DNA of 64,000 bases from Neoechinorhynchus agilis (Eukaryota > Acanthocephala), in NCBI GenBank assembly GCA_051530055.1, contig CM121341.1, forward strand, positions 1,116,001 through 1,180,000, given 5' to 3'. Positions 10,536 to 21,820 of the stretch are shown here, one piece after another (within the stretch, counting starts at the first letter, position 1; each line of letters begins with the position of its first letter). Both the position numbers and the translations under genes were made by a program. A model generated the notes under the pieces. That model saw nothing but the letters and a program-made list of their open reading frames with translations, was not told the DNA's origin and searched no databases.

Positions 10536-12960
10536 AGAATTCATAGCAGTCCATTTCATAGCTTCTCTGAGAAACGGTCTTAGAGAATTCACCATTGCTG
10601 GCGTTTATCGCCCTCCGGTCTCTCGTCCTGAGTCTTCCTTGCTCCATGTTCACTCTATGATGGAGCTCATAAACTCCACAAATCCGCACCATTTCTTAAT
10701 TGCAGGGGACTTCAATAATCTATTTCCTCTTCTACCCTTCGCCGAGCTGCGTCGACTTATTGACTTCCCAACTCGTCTTGACGCTCATCTCGACAAAGTG
10801 TTCACAAATATCGACGCCTATTCATCCGCCTCTAAACTCCCTCCCCCCGCGAACGTTGACCACTGTCCTGCCCTTATCACTCCCTCCACCCGACCTCAGC
10901 GTATGAAATCTTCCCGTTTACCCGTCTGGGATAAACGTGATCATTACATCCAAAATTTTATAAAATTGCTCAACTCTAATTCCCGCACATTCCACTCTGA
11001 CAACACAAATGACCTTTCCTTGGTCATGCCCTCCCTATCCACAATCATAAAAAATTCCCTAGCTTCGGCAATTCCCAAGAAATTCATTAGGATCTCCACC
11101 CGCGACCCACCATGAATAATCCCCCATTTTGAAACTTCTTCAAAGTCAAGCTTCTAAGTCCCATCGCAATAACTCTCCATACTTCCCCAGTTGAACTAAC
11201 TAACAAAATATTTATCGCCCGCAAAAACTTCCTTTCCTCTAAAATTCATTCAGGTGGCAACTCAACATGGTGGCGGGCCGTGAAGAACTCTATTGGTCTA
11301 CGCCACCCGAATCCCCTCTCTAATTTGTCCTCCACTTAATTAAAACAGGTTCTAGATTCCATTAATCAGAACCTCTGCCCTGACTCAATTTACAAACACA
11401 ATCTTTCACGCCCACACCTGAAACTTTTGTCAACTCGCCAATACTCCAATTAGTTTCGTCATACGAAGTACTACAGTATCATATGAAATTATCTGGAAAT
11501 TCGTGCTCTCAATCCGAAATCACAAACTGAGCTCTTCGTTACATCATCCCCGAACTCATCTACCTTTAACCCACATTATAAATCACAGCTTTTTATATGG
11601 CATCGACCACTCATGCTTGAAAACTGCTAAAGTTATCCTTGTTCCAGAAAGGGACATCTTATTTCGGCCAAATCATTCTGTCCAATTTCCATTCTACCCG
11701 CTTTTTCAAAAATCATCGAAAAATGTTTTAAATCTCGCCTTTCACTTCTCAACGAAAAGTTATCGCCTCTACAATTTGGCTTCTGGCCTAAATTTTCTGC
11801 AACGGATGCCCTACTTTGCACTTATGGCACGCTCCAACATAACCTCGACAATAATCCCTCCCACGTCACCAGTCTCATTCTTCTTCTCACACACGCATAT
11901 TTTTCTCTCGAGAGAGAGGTTGCGGTTCCCTCGACAACCAATTTATCCTGTTTGATGCAATCCACCCATCCTTTTCTCGGCCTTCCTCTTCGGCGATTTC
12001 CGGTTATTTCCAGTTTCTCCGTGCTGCGCAGTACGTGATCTGCTTCGCAGCATTCGACTCCGTGGACCATTCACTCCTTCTTCGGGCCTCCTACGATTTT
12101 GGTATCAACTTGTGGCAGATCCGCTGGCTCGAATGACATCTTCACAATCGCAAACAATACATCAACTGCCCTTCTACCTCTTCTATCAGCCTATCCCTCA
12201 CCAAAGGCGTACCTCAAGGTGCTGTGCTGCCACCACTTGTCTTTAATATTTTTCCAAACAACCTCAAACCTCTCTCCTCTCACTCTACTCTTATACGCCG
12301 ACGATATCACCCATTCATCACCCCACCTCTCCCTAACCCCTAACGAAATCACACACATAAAAGATTTCTGCACCAATCACAAACTCCATCTCAATTTCTC
12401 AAAATGCTTCGAAATGATTCCCTCATTCTCCAGCAAACCCACATCATCCCCGAGCTTCTAAATGATATCCTACGAGTAACCTCCCTAAAAATTCTTCGTA
12501 TCCAATTTCAATACAATTTGAAATGGGATTCGTACATTAACCTCTCCCTCAAGCACAACACCTTTAAAATTTATCTCCTCAAACGCCTCCGACATTTAGG
12601 AATCCATTCACCCGATCTATCTAAATTTTACTTCTGCTTTATTTTACCTTCCCTCGCCTACGGTTAGCCCGTATTTTGCAGCCTTTCCAAATCTCAAATC
12701 CGCCGTCTTAAAATTCTTCATAAAAGAGCATCTAAAATTTGCACCGCTGACTTTCCCCCTCTCACTGAATGCCTTGATGTTATTTTCATAAAACAATCAA
12801 AATCTACCACCACAATTTCTACCACATGTCGCTCTCTTTTCACACGAGCTCAGCACTAGTAGTCCTAATTCGTTTCATCCTACTATGTCTCGCACCTCGC
12901 TATACCTGCGCTCCTTTTTCCATGCTGTCCAATCTTCTCCACAAAGTTGCGCATTGATAG
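10536..12960 (+). mobile_element. CR1/Jockey-like non-LTR retrotransposon, copy A (decayed)
   Basis: The order is endonuclease C-terminal half (AGVYRPP, LIAGDFNN, HLDKVFTN at 10540-11115), linker with WWRAVKNS (about 11270), then the reverse transcriptase in three or more frames: FRPISILPAFSKI-like and FGFWPKFSATDALL (11640-11830), AFDSVDHSLL-like (12050), GVPQGAVLPPLVF-like (12210), YADDI (12297) and the thumb to about 12665. Several frameshifts and in-frame stops make it inactive. The 3' end near 12880-12945 matches the unit of the satellite at 18.1-19.4 kb. Confidence 0.85.
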
Positions 12961-13669
12961 AATTTAGGGTAGCAACGAGATGGGAGTTTGATAGGTCAGA
13001 GAAAGATTTTTGTCTTTCTATGCATAGAACACTTTTCGTGTTTTTCCACCAGAGGTGAGTGGGAGAGGATATGGGTTTATGTGCAAGAAAGGTCTTGTGC
13101 GAGTTGAGAATGTGATGCACAAGAAAGGATTGAGGGCGGGGGAAATCAGGATTGTATGTGTTTATTCGCGTTTATTTGGAGCATTCACAAGAAAGGGGGC
13201 ATCCAAAGTGGGTCTCGGCTGGAAAGGCGAGTGGTTCATACAAGAAGAGAGTATATTAGTTAGAGAAAGCATAGCCTCCGTGGGGTTTTTGTTTAAAACA
13301 GATTTTCTTTGTGAAGAGAGATTACGTGAGACCAATTTGGTAAATGTGAATATGTGTTGATCGCTCGTATCCCAGACCGTAAAGGGAGATGACTGTACAT
13401 GTTGAGGAGAAGCGGCGGGAGAGAGGATTATTGCACAATGGTCTGAGGATGAGATTGGAAGTAGTTTTTTTAAGATCCTTGTATTTGTGGATGTTGGTAA
13501 AGATTTTATCGAGATGTGAGGAGTGGTGGGTAGGAAATTTTACTAACTGGACGGAGTCAAGCAGAGATAGTGATGTAGGTAGATTATTGAAATCACCAAG
13601 AATGATTAGACGTTCAAGACCAAGAGAGTGAAGATTTGATATCAGTGCATCAATCTCCTGTGATGCCAT
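12960..13669 (-). mobile_element. CR1/Jockey-like non-LTR retrotransposon, copy B fragment
   Basis: Leftward reading gives an endonuclease fragment (LIILGDFNN, HLDKIFTNI) from 13669 to about 13490, degenerate linker sequence, and then THLWWKNTKSV and LNSINAQL near 13080-12960, which parallel WWRAVKNS and DSINQNL of copy A. It abuts copy A in inverted orientation, making a tail-to-internal junction near 12960. Confidence 0.7.
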
Positions 13670-13960
13670 TTGTAGATCGGCTGAGAGAGGACGATAGATA
13701 CCAATACACCGTCCGGTCTGCGGTCATCGAGTCGGCACATATTGCTCGGCCCTAGAATGTTGGGCGCATTCACAGTATTCAGGGCATGACTAAGATTTGT
13801 GTTCACTTCGACGTGCCGTGAGCAAATTCCGCCTGATTGCCGACGGACGAGACCATGGATCCACGGTCGCTCCGCAACGGCAGCGATGTACACGTCGGTA
13901 CCCCAAGTCTAAAGGACACCGTAATCCTTACTGTCTAGTCGGAGAGAAGCGATTCAGATA
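13670..13960 (-). mobile_element. REL-family retrotransposon, zinc-knuckle/nuclease fragment
   Basis: The leftward frame contains SHALNTVNAPNILGPS, then CRLDDRRPDGV, equivalent to the segment preceding the putative nuclease motif in the copy at 20 kb. The CRCG zinc-binding part is in a shifted frame at about 13860. Confidence 0.7.
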
Positions 13961-14092
13961 GGACTGAGAATCGAAACTGCAATAAATTTCTAAATGTTCA
14001 ACTGTAAACTGACATTTTCCGTCTAAATTATCGATTAAATTTGTTGTCACTAAACCGCCGGAAGAATGCTACCGTATAAAAATGACGTCACA

Positions 14093-14100
14093 AAATGCTT
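14093..14100. promoter_or_regulatory. CRE-like palindrome upstream of the LRR gene
   Basis: A perfect TGACGTCA lies 131 bp upstream of the ATG at 14231. This is the classical CREB/ATF octamer; its use here is inferred from position and from the same octamer recurring in the divergent promoter at 58.6-59.4 kb. Confidence 0.4.
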
Positions 14101-14230
14101 CATTTAACGCCGTATGCAGTACATTTTCACGTATTTCTCGGTGATTTGATATTCGCAGGGCAGTCTCCTTTTAAGCATTTTCAGAATTCTTTTCAATAAT
14201 GAATTTATGAATCGTTTCTAAAAATTTTGG

Positions 14231-14851
14231 ATGTACTATGACGGAGACTTTTTGGGACAAGAAGCCGAGGAGAGTGAAATGGCCTATTTGGCTGATCACG
14301 GTGCGCCTTTAGGAAACGAAGCAGCCAACGGTTCATCGAGTCACCTCACTGGTCTTGAGATCCGAGGCCGGGTCAGCCATTTAAGTGAAAATCTATGGCA
14401 ATTCACGCAAATATCAAGACTTTCTCTAAGTAACAATCTTCTAACGTCCATCCCGGCCGGAATAAAAAACATGGCGAACCTGACATTCTTAGACGCAAGC
14501 AATAATCGATTGGAATCTCTTCCTAGAGAACTTGGTGATCTTGCCAATCTTCGGGAACTAATAATCGATGGAAACAAAATTCGTGAACTTCCGATGGAAC
14601 TCGGAAAACTCCGCAATCTTGTTTATCTAAGTATAGGGGATAATCCTCTTGATCAACACATTCTCGACATTTTCAGCCGAGAAGGAACCGCCGGAATTAT
14701 TGAACATCTCCATGGTCTCTATTCGCAACATTCACTCGCTCATATCGTTCATGGATCAAATCCCTATGAACCTTCACAATACGCCGACAATCCGGGCGTG
14801 GAAATCCCGCTCAACTACAACTCAAATAATGCCATTGGACAACCACAGTAA
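14231..14851 (+). CDS. CNOT6: CCR4/CNOT6-type N-terminal leucine-rich repeat exon
   Basis: The 206-codon frame matches the N-terminal part of CNOT6/CNOT6L: a lead-in (LTGLEIRGRV), four to five leucine-rich repeats (SRLSLSNNLLTSIP, TFLDASNNRLESLP, RELIIDGNKIRELP, VYLSIGDNPLDQHI) and the helical cap (IIEHLHGLYSQ). In CNOT6 this region docks the enzyme to the CAF1-NOT complex and is followed by an exonuclease-endonuclease-phosphatase deadenylase domain. No deadenylase sequence was found in the window. The TAA at 14849 falls inside a plausible donor (CCACA then GTAAAG), so the frame may splice to a distant exon. A REL-family element begins about 120 bp downstream. Either a very long TE-filled intron or a truncated gene fits. 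The family call is firm; completeness is doubtful. Confidence 0.8.
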   Translation: MYYDGDFLGQEAEESEMAYLADHGAPLGNEAANGSSSHLTGLEIRGRVSHLSENLWQFTQISRLSLSNNLLTSIPAGIKNMANLTFLDASNNRLESLPRELGDLANLRELIIDGNKIRELPMELGKLRNLVYLSIGDNPLDQHILDIFSREGTAGIIEHLHGLYSQHSLAHIVHGSNPYEPSQYADNPGVEIPLNYNSNNAIGQPQ

Positions 14852-14965
14852 AGCTAACTTTTGTTTTTTCTCCCAATGAATCGATGCATTTTCTTAAAAG
14901 CGACCTTTTCCCGATCTTGGGTAATCGGCAAATTAGACTTATTATTTTGACTCGGCCATCCTACC

Positions 14966-16785
14966 GATTTAGATTTCTTTTTTAACTTTTCTAGGTTTTA
15001 CAATAATAAAGCACAAAACGTGCAATCACCACCGTCCGCAAAATCAAAGCTTCTCTCCTTCCTCGGCTGTCGCTATCACGCCAGCAGCATTGCTTCGTTG
15101 TACTGCCAGCGAGATATTTTGTCGCAGGAATACACCTGCCCGTGAGTCGCCGGTCGTTTCTCTCAATTTCTTCGAGAGATCCTGGAGCAGAGTGAGTACC
15201 GAGCTGCCGAACGCTCCATACGTATCTACCCCAAAGGGGACAAAATAGTGAGCCCTTGCTAAATCCCTATATTTTCGTACCTTCCTCCCTTCTGCTGCAA
15301 TGGCTGCACCTTCAGGGATTTCGAGAGAGTACGGAATGTTGCTTACGGCGAGCGTGTCCACACACGTGGCGTCCCAGAGAAGGCATTTGCCCTCCCGCCA
15401 CGGAGACCGTGTAGTCGACAAAGATGGGCGGGTTACGCACTCGGTCGATAGGCCGAGCGAAGTTCGTCGTTCTCTACGCCCGAGGAATTACGCTGTTGAT
15501 CTCAGAATGGCGTGAGAACCTTTTACCTGACTTTCAACAAACGAGACCATGTCGCCTAAAAGCATCAACCAAAGATCCACATCGACAGCCGGGAGACCAA
15601 GTCTTAAGAACACTGCGATCCTCTTTACCTCGTCAGTAAGAAGAGTTCCCACTGATGCCAGAGGAACAGCCTCCAACCACGCCCCAGATTCTCGTGTTGA
15701 AATTGCCAACAGTCTAGCTCGGACGACCCCATCGCGAGAACCGGAAAGTAAAGAGCTGTGAGCTCTCGCGGCGAGAGGTCTGTTCCAAATCGACGGTCTG
15801 ATGCCATTCACGGGAACATGGTTAGCGCCTGTCTGCTGGCACCATTCCTCGACCGCCACCACGAAATCCTGGTCAAGACAGAACTTTTCCTTCAAAATTT
15901 TCTTCGATACTGGTAGGCTCCCCTGCAACGATCCAAGAAAGGCTGGCAAGGCAAATTCTACTAGCGCCCGAATGCTCATTCCCCCAGATGACACAGGTAA
16001 AGAAGCTTGTCGCCCGCCTCATCTGAGAGCTGGACATTTAAAATACGCTCGCGACAAGCCCTCACCTTGTCCCCGAGCTTAGCCAATTCTTCCTTATGTT
16101 TGAAGAATATCAATTTCGGGGTATAGAGTGCGTTCTTTATCAGAAATAACGCTTCGTGAGCCGAGAGAGCGCTTATTCTATCGCACAGCAACGAAAGTTT
16201 CGGTATGATACGACCAATCTCAGCTTCCACATTTGAATCAAACACGCAACTGGCCAGGAGGCTGAGTTGCTCTGGAGTCACGAGTTTCAGACCTGGAGCT
16301 ACGGCCTCGAACCCATCCATTAGCTCCTTGACTTTGGCGGCGTCTTCGATATTTAATACTAGGAGCTCACACTTTCCAGCATTAAGCTCAACGCCCAATC
16401 TCGCAGTATCCCTAATCAGCGTCTCCAAATCGCGCAGTACAACGGAGGGATCACCTCCGAGCGTAGCGCCATCCGAGTACCAAGCGTTGAAGCTGGGATG
16501 GAGAGAGTACGCTATTGGACTTACTATTAGGGAGAATGCGATTGGACCGAGAGGATCTCCTTGCTGCACTCCTCTTTCGGACCAAATGAGGTGGTCTTCG
16601 AAAAGTAAAGGAGTCGCGGTCCCGTAGGCATTGAGAAAATACTGGAAGGCTTCTGGTACGTGATCCCTAATAGCGCAGAACATGCTTTCTCTAGTGAAAG
16701 AGTTAAAGGCATTCTGAAAATCACACTTAAGAATTACACACGGCTTGACACTGTGGTGGACACAAACAGTTTTATTCAACTTGAA
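14966..16785 (-). mobile_element. REL-family non-LTR retrotransposon, large copy 1
   Basis: Leftward order: RT (CVILKCDFQNAFNSF, GVQQGDPLGP, the catalytic box altered to WYSDGATLGG, then GKCELLVLN) in 16779-15976; an RT-linker region (SSGGMSIRALVEFALPAF) in 15994-15488; and the C-terminal nuclease-like region (WREGKCLLWDATCVDT, KYRDLARAHYFVPFG, RQNISLAVQR) in 15421-15044. Frameshifts separate the three, and the expected RPD is RPS, so it is dead. The 3' terminus (TTAGATTTC..., 14966-15050) is shared with the fragment at 53.36 kb and marks the element end. Clade is not assigned; the zinc knuckle plus PD...D arrangement resembles R2-group elements with restriction-like nucleases. Confidence 0.82.
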
Positions 16786-16839
16786 AAATAACGGTGGCTG
16801 AATTATTGCGACGAAGAATTAGTCGCGCATAACTATTAC

Positions 16840-18110
16840 GTCAGACACCAACACCATCACAATCAATCAAACCTACGATTCATTTCAATAATGATATGCC
16901 TTCTCCCCCAAACCCTAAATTCTTTGCCGATTTTAACTCGATCCATCGTGCTATGCACTCCTCTTTCAAGGATAGAAATCGCATCACTTCTATTACTGGT
17001 ATGCCGGAATCCCCTGCTGCAGATCCTGTCGCCGATTATGCACACAATTGTCACAATATTCTTCGTATCACTCAACTCTTTTCCCACTTGCATTCTGCAT
17101 TTCCCAACTCAAACAACTGCTGTGCGCATTCCCTCTAAAAATCCAATTAGCCAGCGCTCACCTCTTCTTAATGTAACCTTCAATTCAACACTCATAGCCT
17201 CCCTCTTCCTTAACACAAGATAAGAGCTCCTTAATTCAAAACTTTATTTTCGAATCTTCTCATATAAAAACTCATCATCGCATGTTTCCATCACTCTTCA
17301 AACTCAAACCAGATCTCATCATCCCAGGATGATCCTTCGCATTGAATGAACATCATAGAACATCTTTCACATCCTAACAACTATAAGAGTAAGCGATTTC
17401 CCAACTTGTTTGACTACGTACAATTCCACCAGCGCCCGACACGATTTCCCTAACGAAACAAGGAAAAAATTATCACTCAACCCCTATACAAATATACCAT
17501 AAATCGGCCCGTTTGATGGTAGCTGATCCACACATAGTCTCAATTCAAAACTCGTTCATCAGATTGTCAATCTCTCTTCCCAACACTCCGTCGATATCAA
17601 AGCTTGTATGGATTCCTCCCCCCATTTATCACCTACAATGGCAAAAGCAACCTCAGTATTCCTCATTTTCAAATCCAAAATTCCCTACCCCATCTTAATC
17701 TACTCCAACACTCGAAGCCTCCTCACACCATTTCTTAATTGCAGGAAAATTCAGTAAACAATGGCTTAGTTTTATCGAGTTCGCAACATTATATATCCTT
17801 GATTTTTACGAATAAACGAATGAAGAAAATGAAAGCACCGCCTCTACCCGTCGGGAAAAACGCATCGATCGTTTACGTCTCGCTTCCGCAAGGATGCACT
17901 TACAGTGAATCTGGAAGATTTACTTCCCTAAGAATTCTGGGTATCCAATTTCAATCAGATCTCAAATGGAACTCGCGCGTTAATCTTTCCCTAAAATGCA
18001 ATACCTTTAAAAATTACCTCCTTAAACGCCTCCGCCATTTGGGAGCCCCTTCCCCTTATCTTTCCAAATTTTACTTCTGCTTTATTTTACCCACCAAACA
18101 CCAATTTTTC
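16840..18110 (+). mobile_element. CR1/Jockey-like retrotransposon, copy C (internally deleted)
   Basis: An ORF1-like start (16896-17140) is followed by decayed sequence, an endonuclease start (ILIYSNTRSLL at about 17690), then a jump at the 20-bp CACCATTTCTTAATTGCAGG (also in copy A at 10.69 kb) and finally the RT thumb (LRILGIQFQSDLKWN, YLLKRLRHLG, SKFYFCFILP) at 17925-18100. The core RT is missing. Its 3' tail leads directly into the satellite array. Confidence 0.7.
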
Positions 18111-19395
18111 ACCTGACCGGACTCGCCGTACACTCCCAAAACCAACAGTCCCATTCATTTAGCAGTACTCGCAGCTCCCTATACCTCCACTCCTTGCATA
18201 CCGCATAATCATCACTGACATCATGAACCGAAATTAACCGGAGATAAGACCCTACCAAGCAAACTATCGTACAAAAATAAATATCCTTTTTTCCAGTCCC
18301 ATTCATTTAACTTAACATTACTCGCACCTCCCTATACCTACTCTCCTTTTTTCATACTGCGTAATCTTCTCTGGTACCGTGAAACGAAATTTACCAGAGA
18401 TAAGACCCTACCAAGCAAACTCTCCGGCAATCAATAACCTCCAACTTTCCCACCCGATCGAACCCACCATCCACTCCAAAACGAACAGTCCCATTCATTA
18501 ACTTAACATTACTCGCACCTCCCCATACCTACGCTCTATTTTCCATACCGCATAATCTTCTCGGGTATCATGAACCGAAATTAACCGGAGATAAGACCCT
18601 ACCAAGCAAACTCTCCGGCAAACAATAACCTGAAACTTTCCCACCCGATCGAACCCGCCATCCACTCCAAAACGAACAGTCCCATTCATTCAACTTAACA
18701 TTACTCGCACCTCTCTTTACCTACGCTCCTTTTTCAATACTGCATAATCATCTCGGATATCATGAACCGAAATTTACCGGAGATAAGACCCTACCAAGCA
18801 AACTCTCCGGCAATCAATAACCTCCAACTTTCCCACCCGATCGAACCCACCATCCACTCCAAAACGAACAGTCCCATTCATTAACTTAACATTACTCGCA
18901 CCTCCCCATACCTACGCTCTATTTTCCATACCGCATAATCTTCTCGGGTATCATGAACCGAAATTAACCGGAGATAAGACCCTACCAAGCAAACTCTCCG
19001 GCAAACAATAACCTGAAACTTTCCCACCCGATCGAACCCGCCATCCACTCCAAAACGAACAGTCCCATTCATTCAACTTAACATTACTCGCACCTCTCTT
19101 TACCTACGCTCCTTTTTCAATACTGCATAATCATCTCGGATATCATGAACTGAAATTTACCGGAGATAAGACCCTACCAATCAAACTCTTCGGCAAACAA
19201 TAATCTCCAACTTTCCCACCCGGACCCGCCATCCACTCCAAAACCAACGGTTCAATTCATTTAAAAGTACTCGCACTTCCCTATACCTACGCTCCTTTTT
19301 TCATACCGCATAATCTTCTCGGGTATCATGAAACGAAATTTACCGGAGATAAGACCCAACCAAGCAAACTCTCCTACAAGAAATAAATAAACATT
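18110..19395 (+). repeat. ~191-bp satellite array derived from a CR1-like 3' tail
   Basis: About six to seven units recur, recognisable by CCCATTCATTYAACTTAACA and CTCGCACCTCYCYATACC, starting near 18153 (short), 18299, 18490, 18681, 18873, 19064 and 19247. Two alternating unit types form a 383-bp dimer: 18490-18872 and 18873-19255 are almost identical, and the leftward 63-codon frames at 18498-18689 and 18881-19072 are the same. Single copies of the unit sit at the 3' ends of CR1-like copies at 12.9 kb and 54.1-54.3 kb. Confidence 0.85.
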
Positions 19396-19396
19396 T

Positions 19397-19610
19397 TTAA
19401 TCCCGGTTGGATCCGTCATCAGGTAGAGTTGCGACCAAATCGATCATTCGCCCGGTGGGATCCTCATCGAAGGCCGCAATCACATAATAGAATTTCGTTT
19501 CATCCGCTATGATATTTCGAAGAGCGAATTGAGCTTCGGTTTCGGCGTACCATACGCGAGATTCATGAGTCCAGAGTCGAGGTAACTTCAGGCTCACCCC
19601 CTGTATCGAT
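19397..19610 (-). mobile_element. Ty3/Gypsy gag N-terminal fragment
   Basis: The leftward frame has LKLPRLWTHESRVWY, EAQFALRNI and DETKFYYVIAAF, the conserved start of Gypsy-type gag proteins. About 170 bp are the same as in the plus-strand copy at 26.53-26.70 kb. Similarity stops abruptly on both sides. Confidence 0.75.
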
Positions 19611-19734
19611 GTTTAGGATATAGCTGCGATGTCCATATAACAACCGTATATTTTTCAAAATAAACAGCAAAACCACACAACTTCCTTTTTTCGCACCAGT
19701 TTATTTTATTAAACTTTTTGTTACACACATAACA

Positions 19735-21470
19735 AGAAAACGTTTAAACAATCACCACCGTCCACGAAGAAAATGCATCGTTCGCCCCTCAGTGGTCGCG
19801 ACCACACTCGCTGCGTTTCCTCTTTGGATCGCGAGACCAATGTTTTGGCGTAGGAAGGCATCACCTCTTACATTTCCTGTCTTGGCATGGAGTCTACTCG
19901 ATAACTCTTTCGTAAATCTAAGTGCCGAGCTACCGAGCGCACCAATAGTCTCCACTCCAAAAGGTACAAAACGTGAGACCTACTTAATTCTCTATATTTC
20001 GCCACCTTTCGGTCCTCCGCGGCAGTAGTCGCTCCCTCTGGGGACTGCACCACAAACCTTCCGTTACTTGCCGCGAGCGTGTCTACACATGTGGCGTTCC
20101 AGAGAAGAAATTTGCCTTCTCGCCACAGGAATACGGTGACGCCATCCGGACGACGAACATCGAGTCGGCACAGGTTGCTTGACTCTAAAATGTTTGGGAC
20201 GTTCATCGTATTTAGGGCACGCGAAATTACCCGTGATTTGTTGCAAACAAGGCCATTTCTCCTCAGTGGATCCACGATCATTCCACAGCGGCAACGAGGT
20301 TCGACACAAATCGGTAGACCAAATCTGAGGGAAACTCCGATCCGAACTGCTTTGTCTACGAATGCAATGGGTAAGGCTTCCAAACATGCTCCCGATTCTC
20401 TTGTAGGGGCTGCCAGCAATCTAGCCCGGTTGACCTCGTCGCGAGAACCTGCAATGGGAGAACTATGAGCTCGAGCGACTAAAGGTTTATCCCAGATAGA
20501 CTGCTTTAGGCCATTCACTGGAACTTGGTTGTAACTCGTCTTCTCCCACCATTCCTGGACCGCTACTAGAAATTCGTCCGCTAAACAGAACATGGGTCCC
20601 AATATATGTTTTACCAGACCCCGACTCCCTTCGAATGATCCTAAAAACGCGGGCAGCAACGCATCTACTGTTTTTCGAATACCCAAGCCACCGGACGATA
20701 CAGGCAATGAAGCTTATCGCCAGGCCTCGTCTGATAGCTGGATATTTAAAATGTGCTCGAGACACGCCTGACATGCTTGAAGAAGGAAGCCGTGCGCAGT
20801 TTATAAAGCATTTTCAAGATGAAGAGGGTATTCTTGATCGGGAATAGAGCCTCGTGTGACGAAAGTTCCCGGACTCTATCACACAGCATCGTTATGTTTG
20901 GGGGTAGATGGTCGATTTCATTTTCCACATTAGAATCAAAAACGCAGCTCCCTAGAAGACTCAGCTGGTCTAGAGTGATCAATCCTAAACCGGGTGCCAG
21001 ATTTCTAAGACCTTTGACGATTTTGCTCTGCACTGACTCGTCTTCGATGTTCATTACCAACAGTTCGCATTTCCCTACATTAAGCTCAACGTCCAATCTC
21101 GCAGTCTCCCTCACGAGTGTCTCCAGATCGCGCAGTACTACGGAGGGATCACCTCCGAGCGTAGCGTCATCCAAGTACCAAGCGTTAAAGCTGCACTGGA
21201 GAGAGTGCGCTATTGAATGCACTGCAAGTATGAAAGCGACTGGACCGAGAGGGTCTCCCTGCTGTACTCCTCCTTCCTACAAAATGAGGTGATCGTTGAA
21301 CAGCAAAGGAGTCGGGGTCCCGTATGCGTTGAGAAAATAAGGAAAAGCTTCTGGTGCGTGACTTTTGAGTGCTTCGAACAGAGCGGTACGGTGAATGGAA
21401 ATGAAGGCATTTGTAAAGTCGCACTTCAAAATCACACATGGCGTTGAACTATTTGTGATAAAGTGCACAT
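19735..21470 (-). mobile_element. REL-family non-LTR retrotransposon, large copy 2
   Basis: Leftward order: RT start (CVILKCDFTNAFISI) 21468-21277; RT core with intact-looking WYLDDATLGG and GKCELLVMN in 21222-20746; then a long frame 20707-19868 with SSGGLGIRKTVDALLPAF, zinc knuckle CRCGMIVDP...GLVC, LCRLDVRRPDG, LWREGKFLLWNATCVDT and KYRELSRSH; finally the tail RGDAFLRQNIGLAIQRGNAA in 19955-19752. RT is split by frameshifts and the nuclease Asp is Asn (WNAT instead of WDAT), so the copy is probably inactive. It preserves the knuckle and PD motif best of all copies here. Confidence 0.84.
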
Positions 21471-21820
21471 GATCGATTGCCTACGTATTGATCGATGCTT
21501 GGCGCGCATCGCAATAGCTTTGAAGTCAAGGTCACCAATGTAGTCGAAAACCCAATTTTTTGTTTTACGCTCTAACGACCCTTTATAGTGCACGATGGCG
21601 GATGGACTTCTGTCGTCATCACTATTGATGAATCTTTTTTACTAACTTGTTGTCCTTAATTAGTTTTTCATCCATATGAACTAAAAGTAATTTTCGTAAA
21701 TAGTACCTAATTTTGTAAAACCCACTCAACCACACTATTCACTCACATAAGACTCGTATTTGCGGTGCGCTAATTGTATTAAACGTTCAACGACACACAA
21801 CGCCGTCGGCATTATTCGGA
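21471..21820. other. RBM39 3' flank
   Basis: No coding sequence supported between the REL element and the RBM39 stop; likely RBM39 3' UTR and spacer. Confidence 0.4.

Noticed and set aside
18498-19072. Two identical 63-codon minus-strand ORFs
   Set aside because: They lie in the CR1-tail satellite and reflect the duplicated 383-bp dimer, not a gene family.
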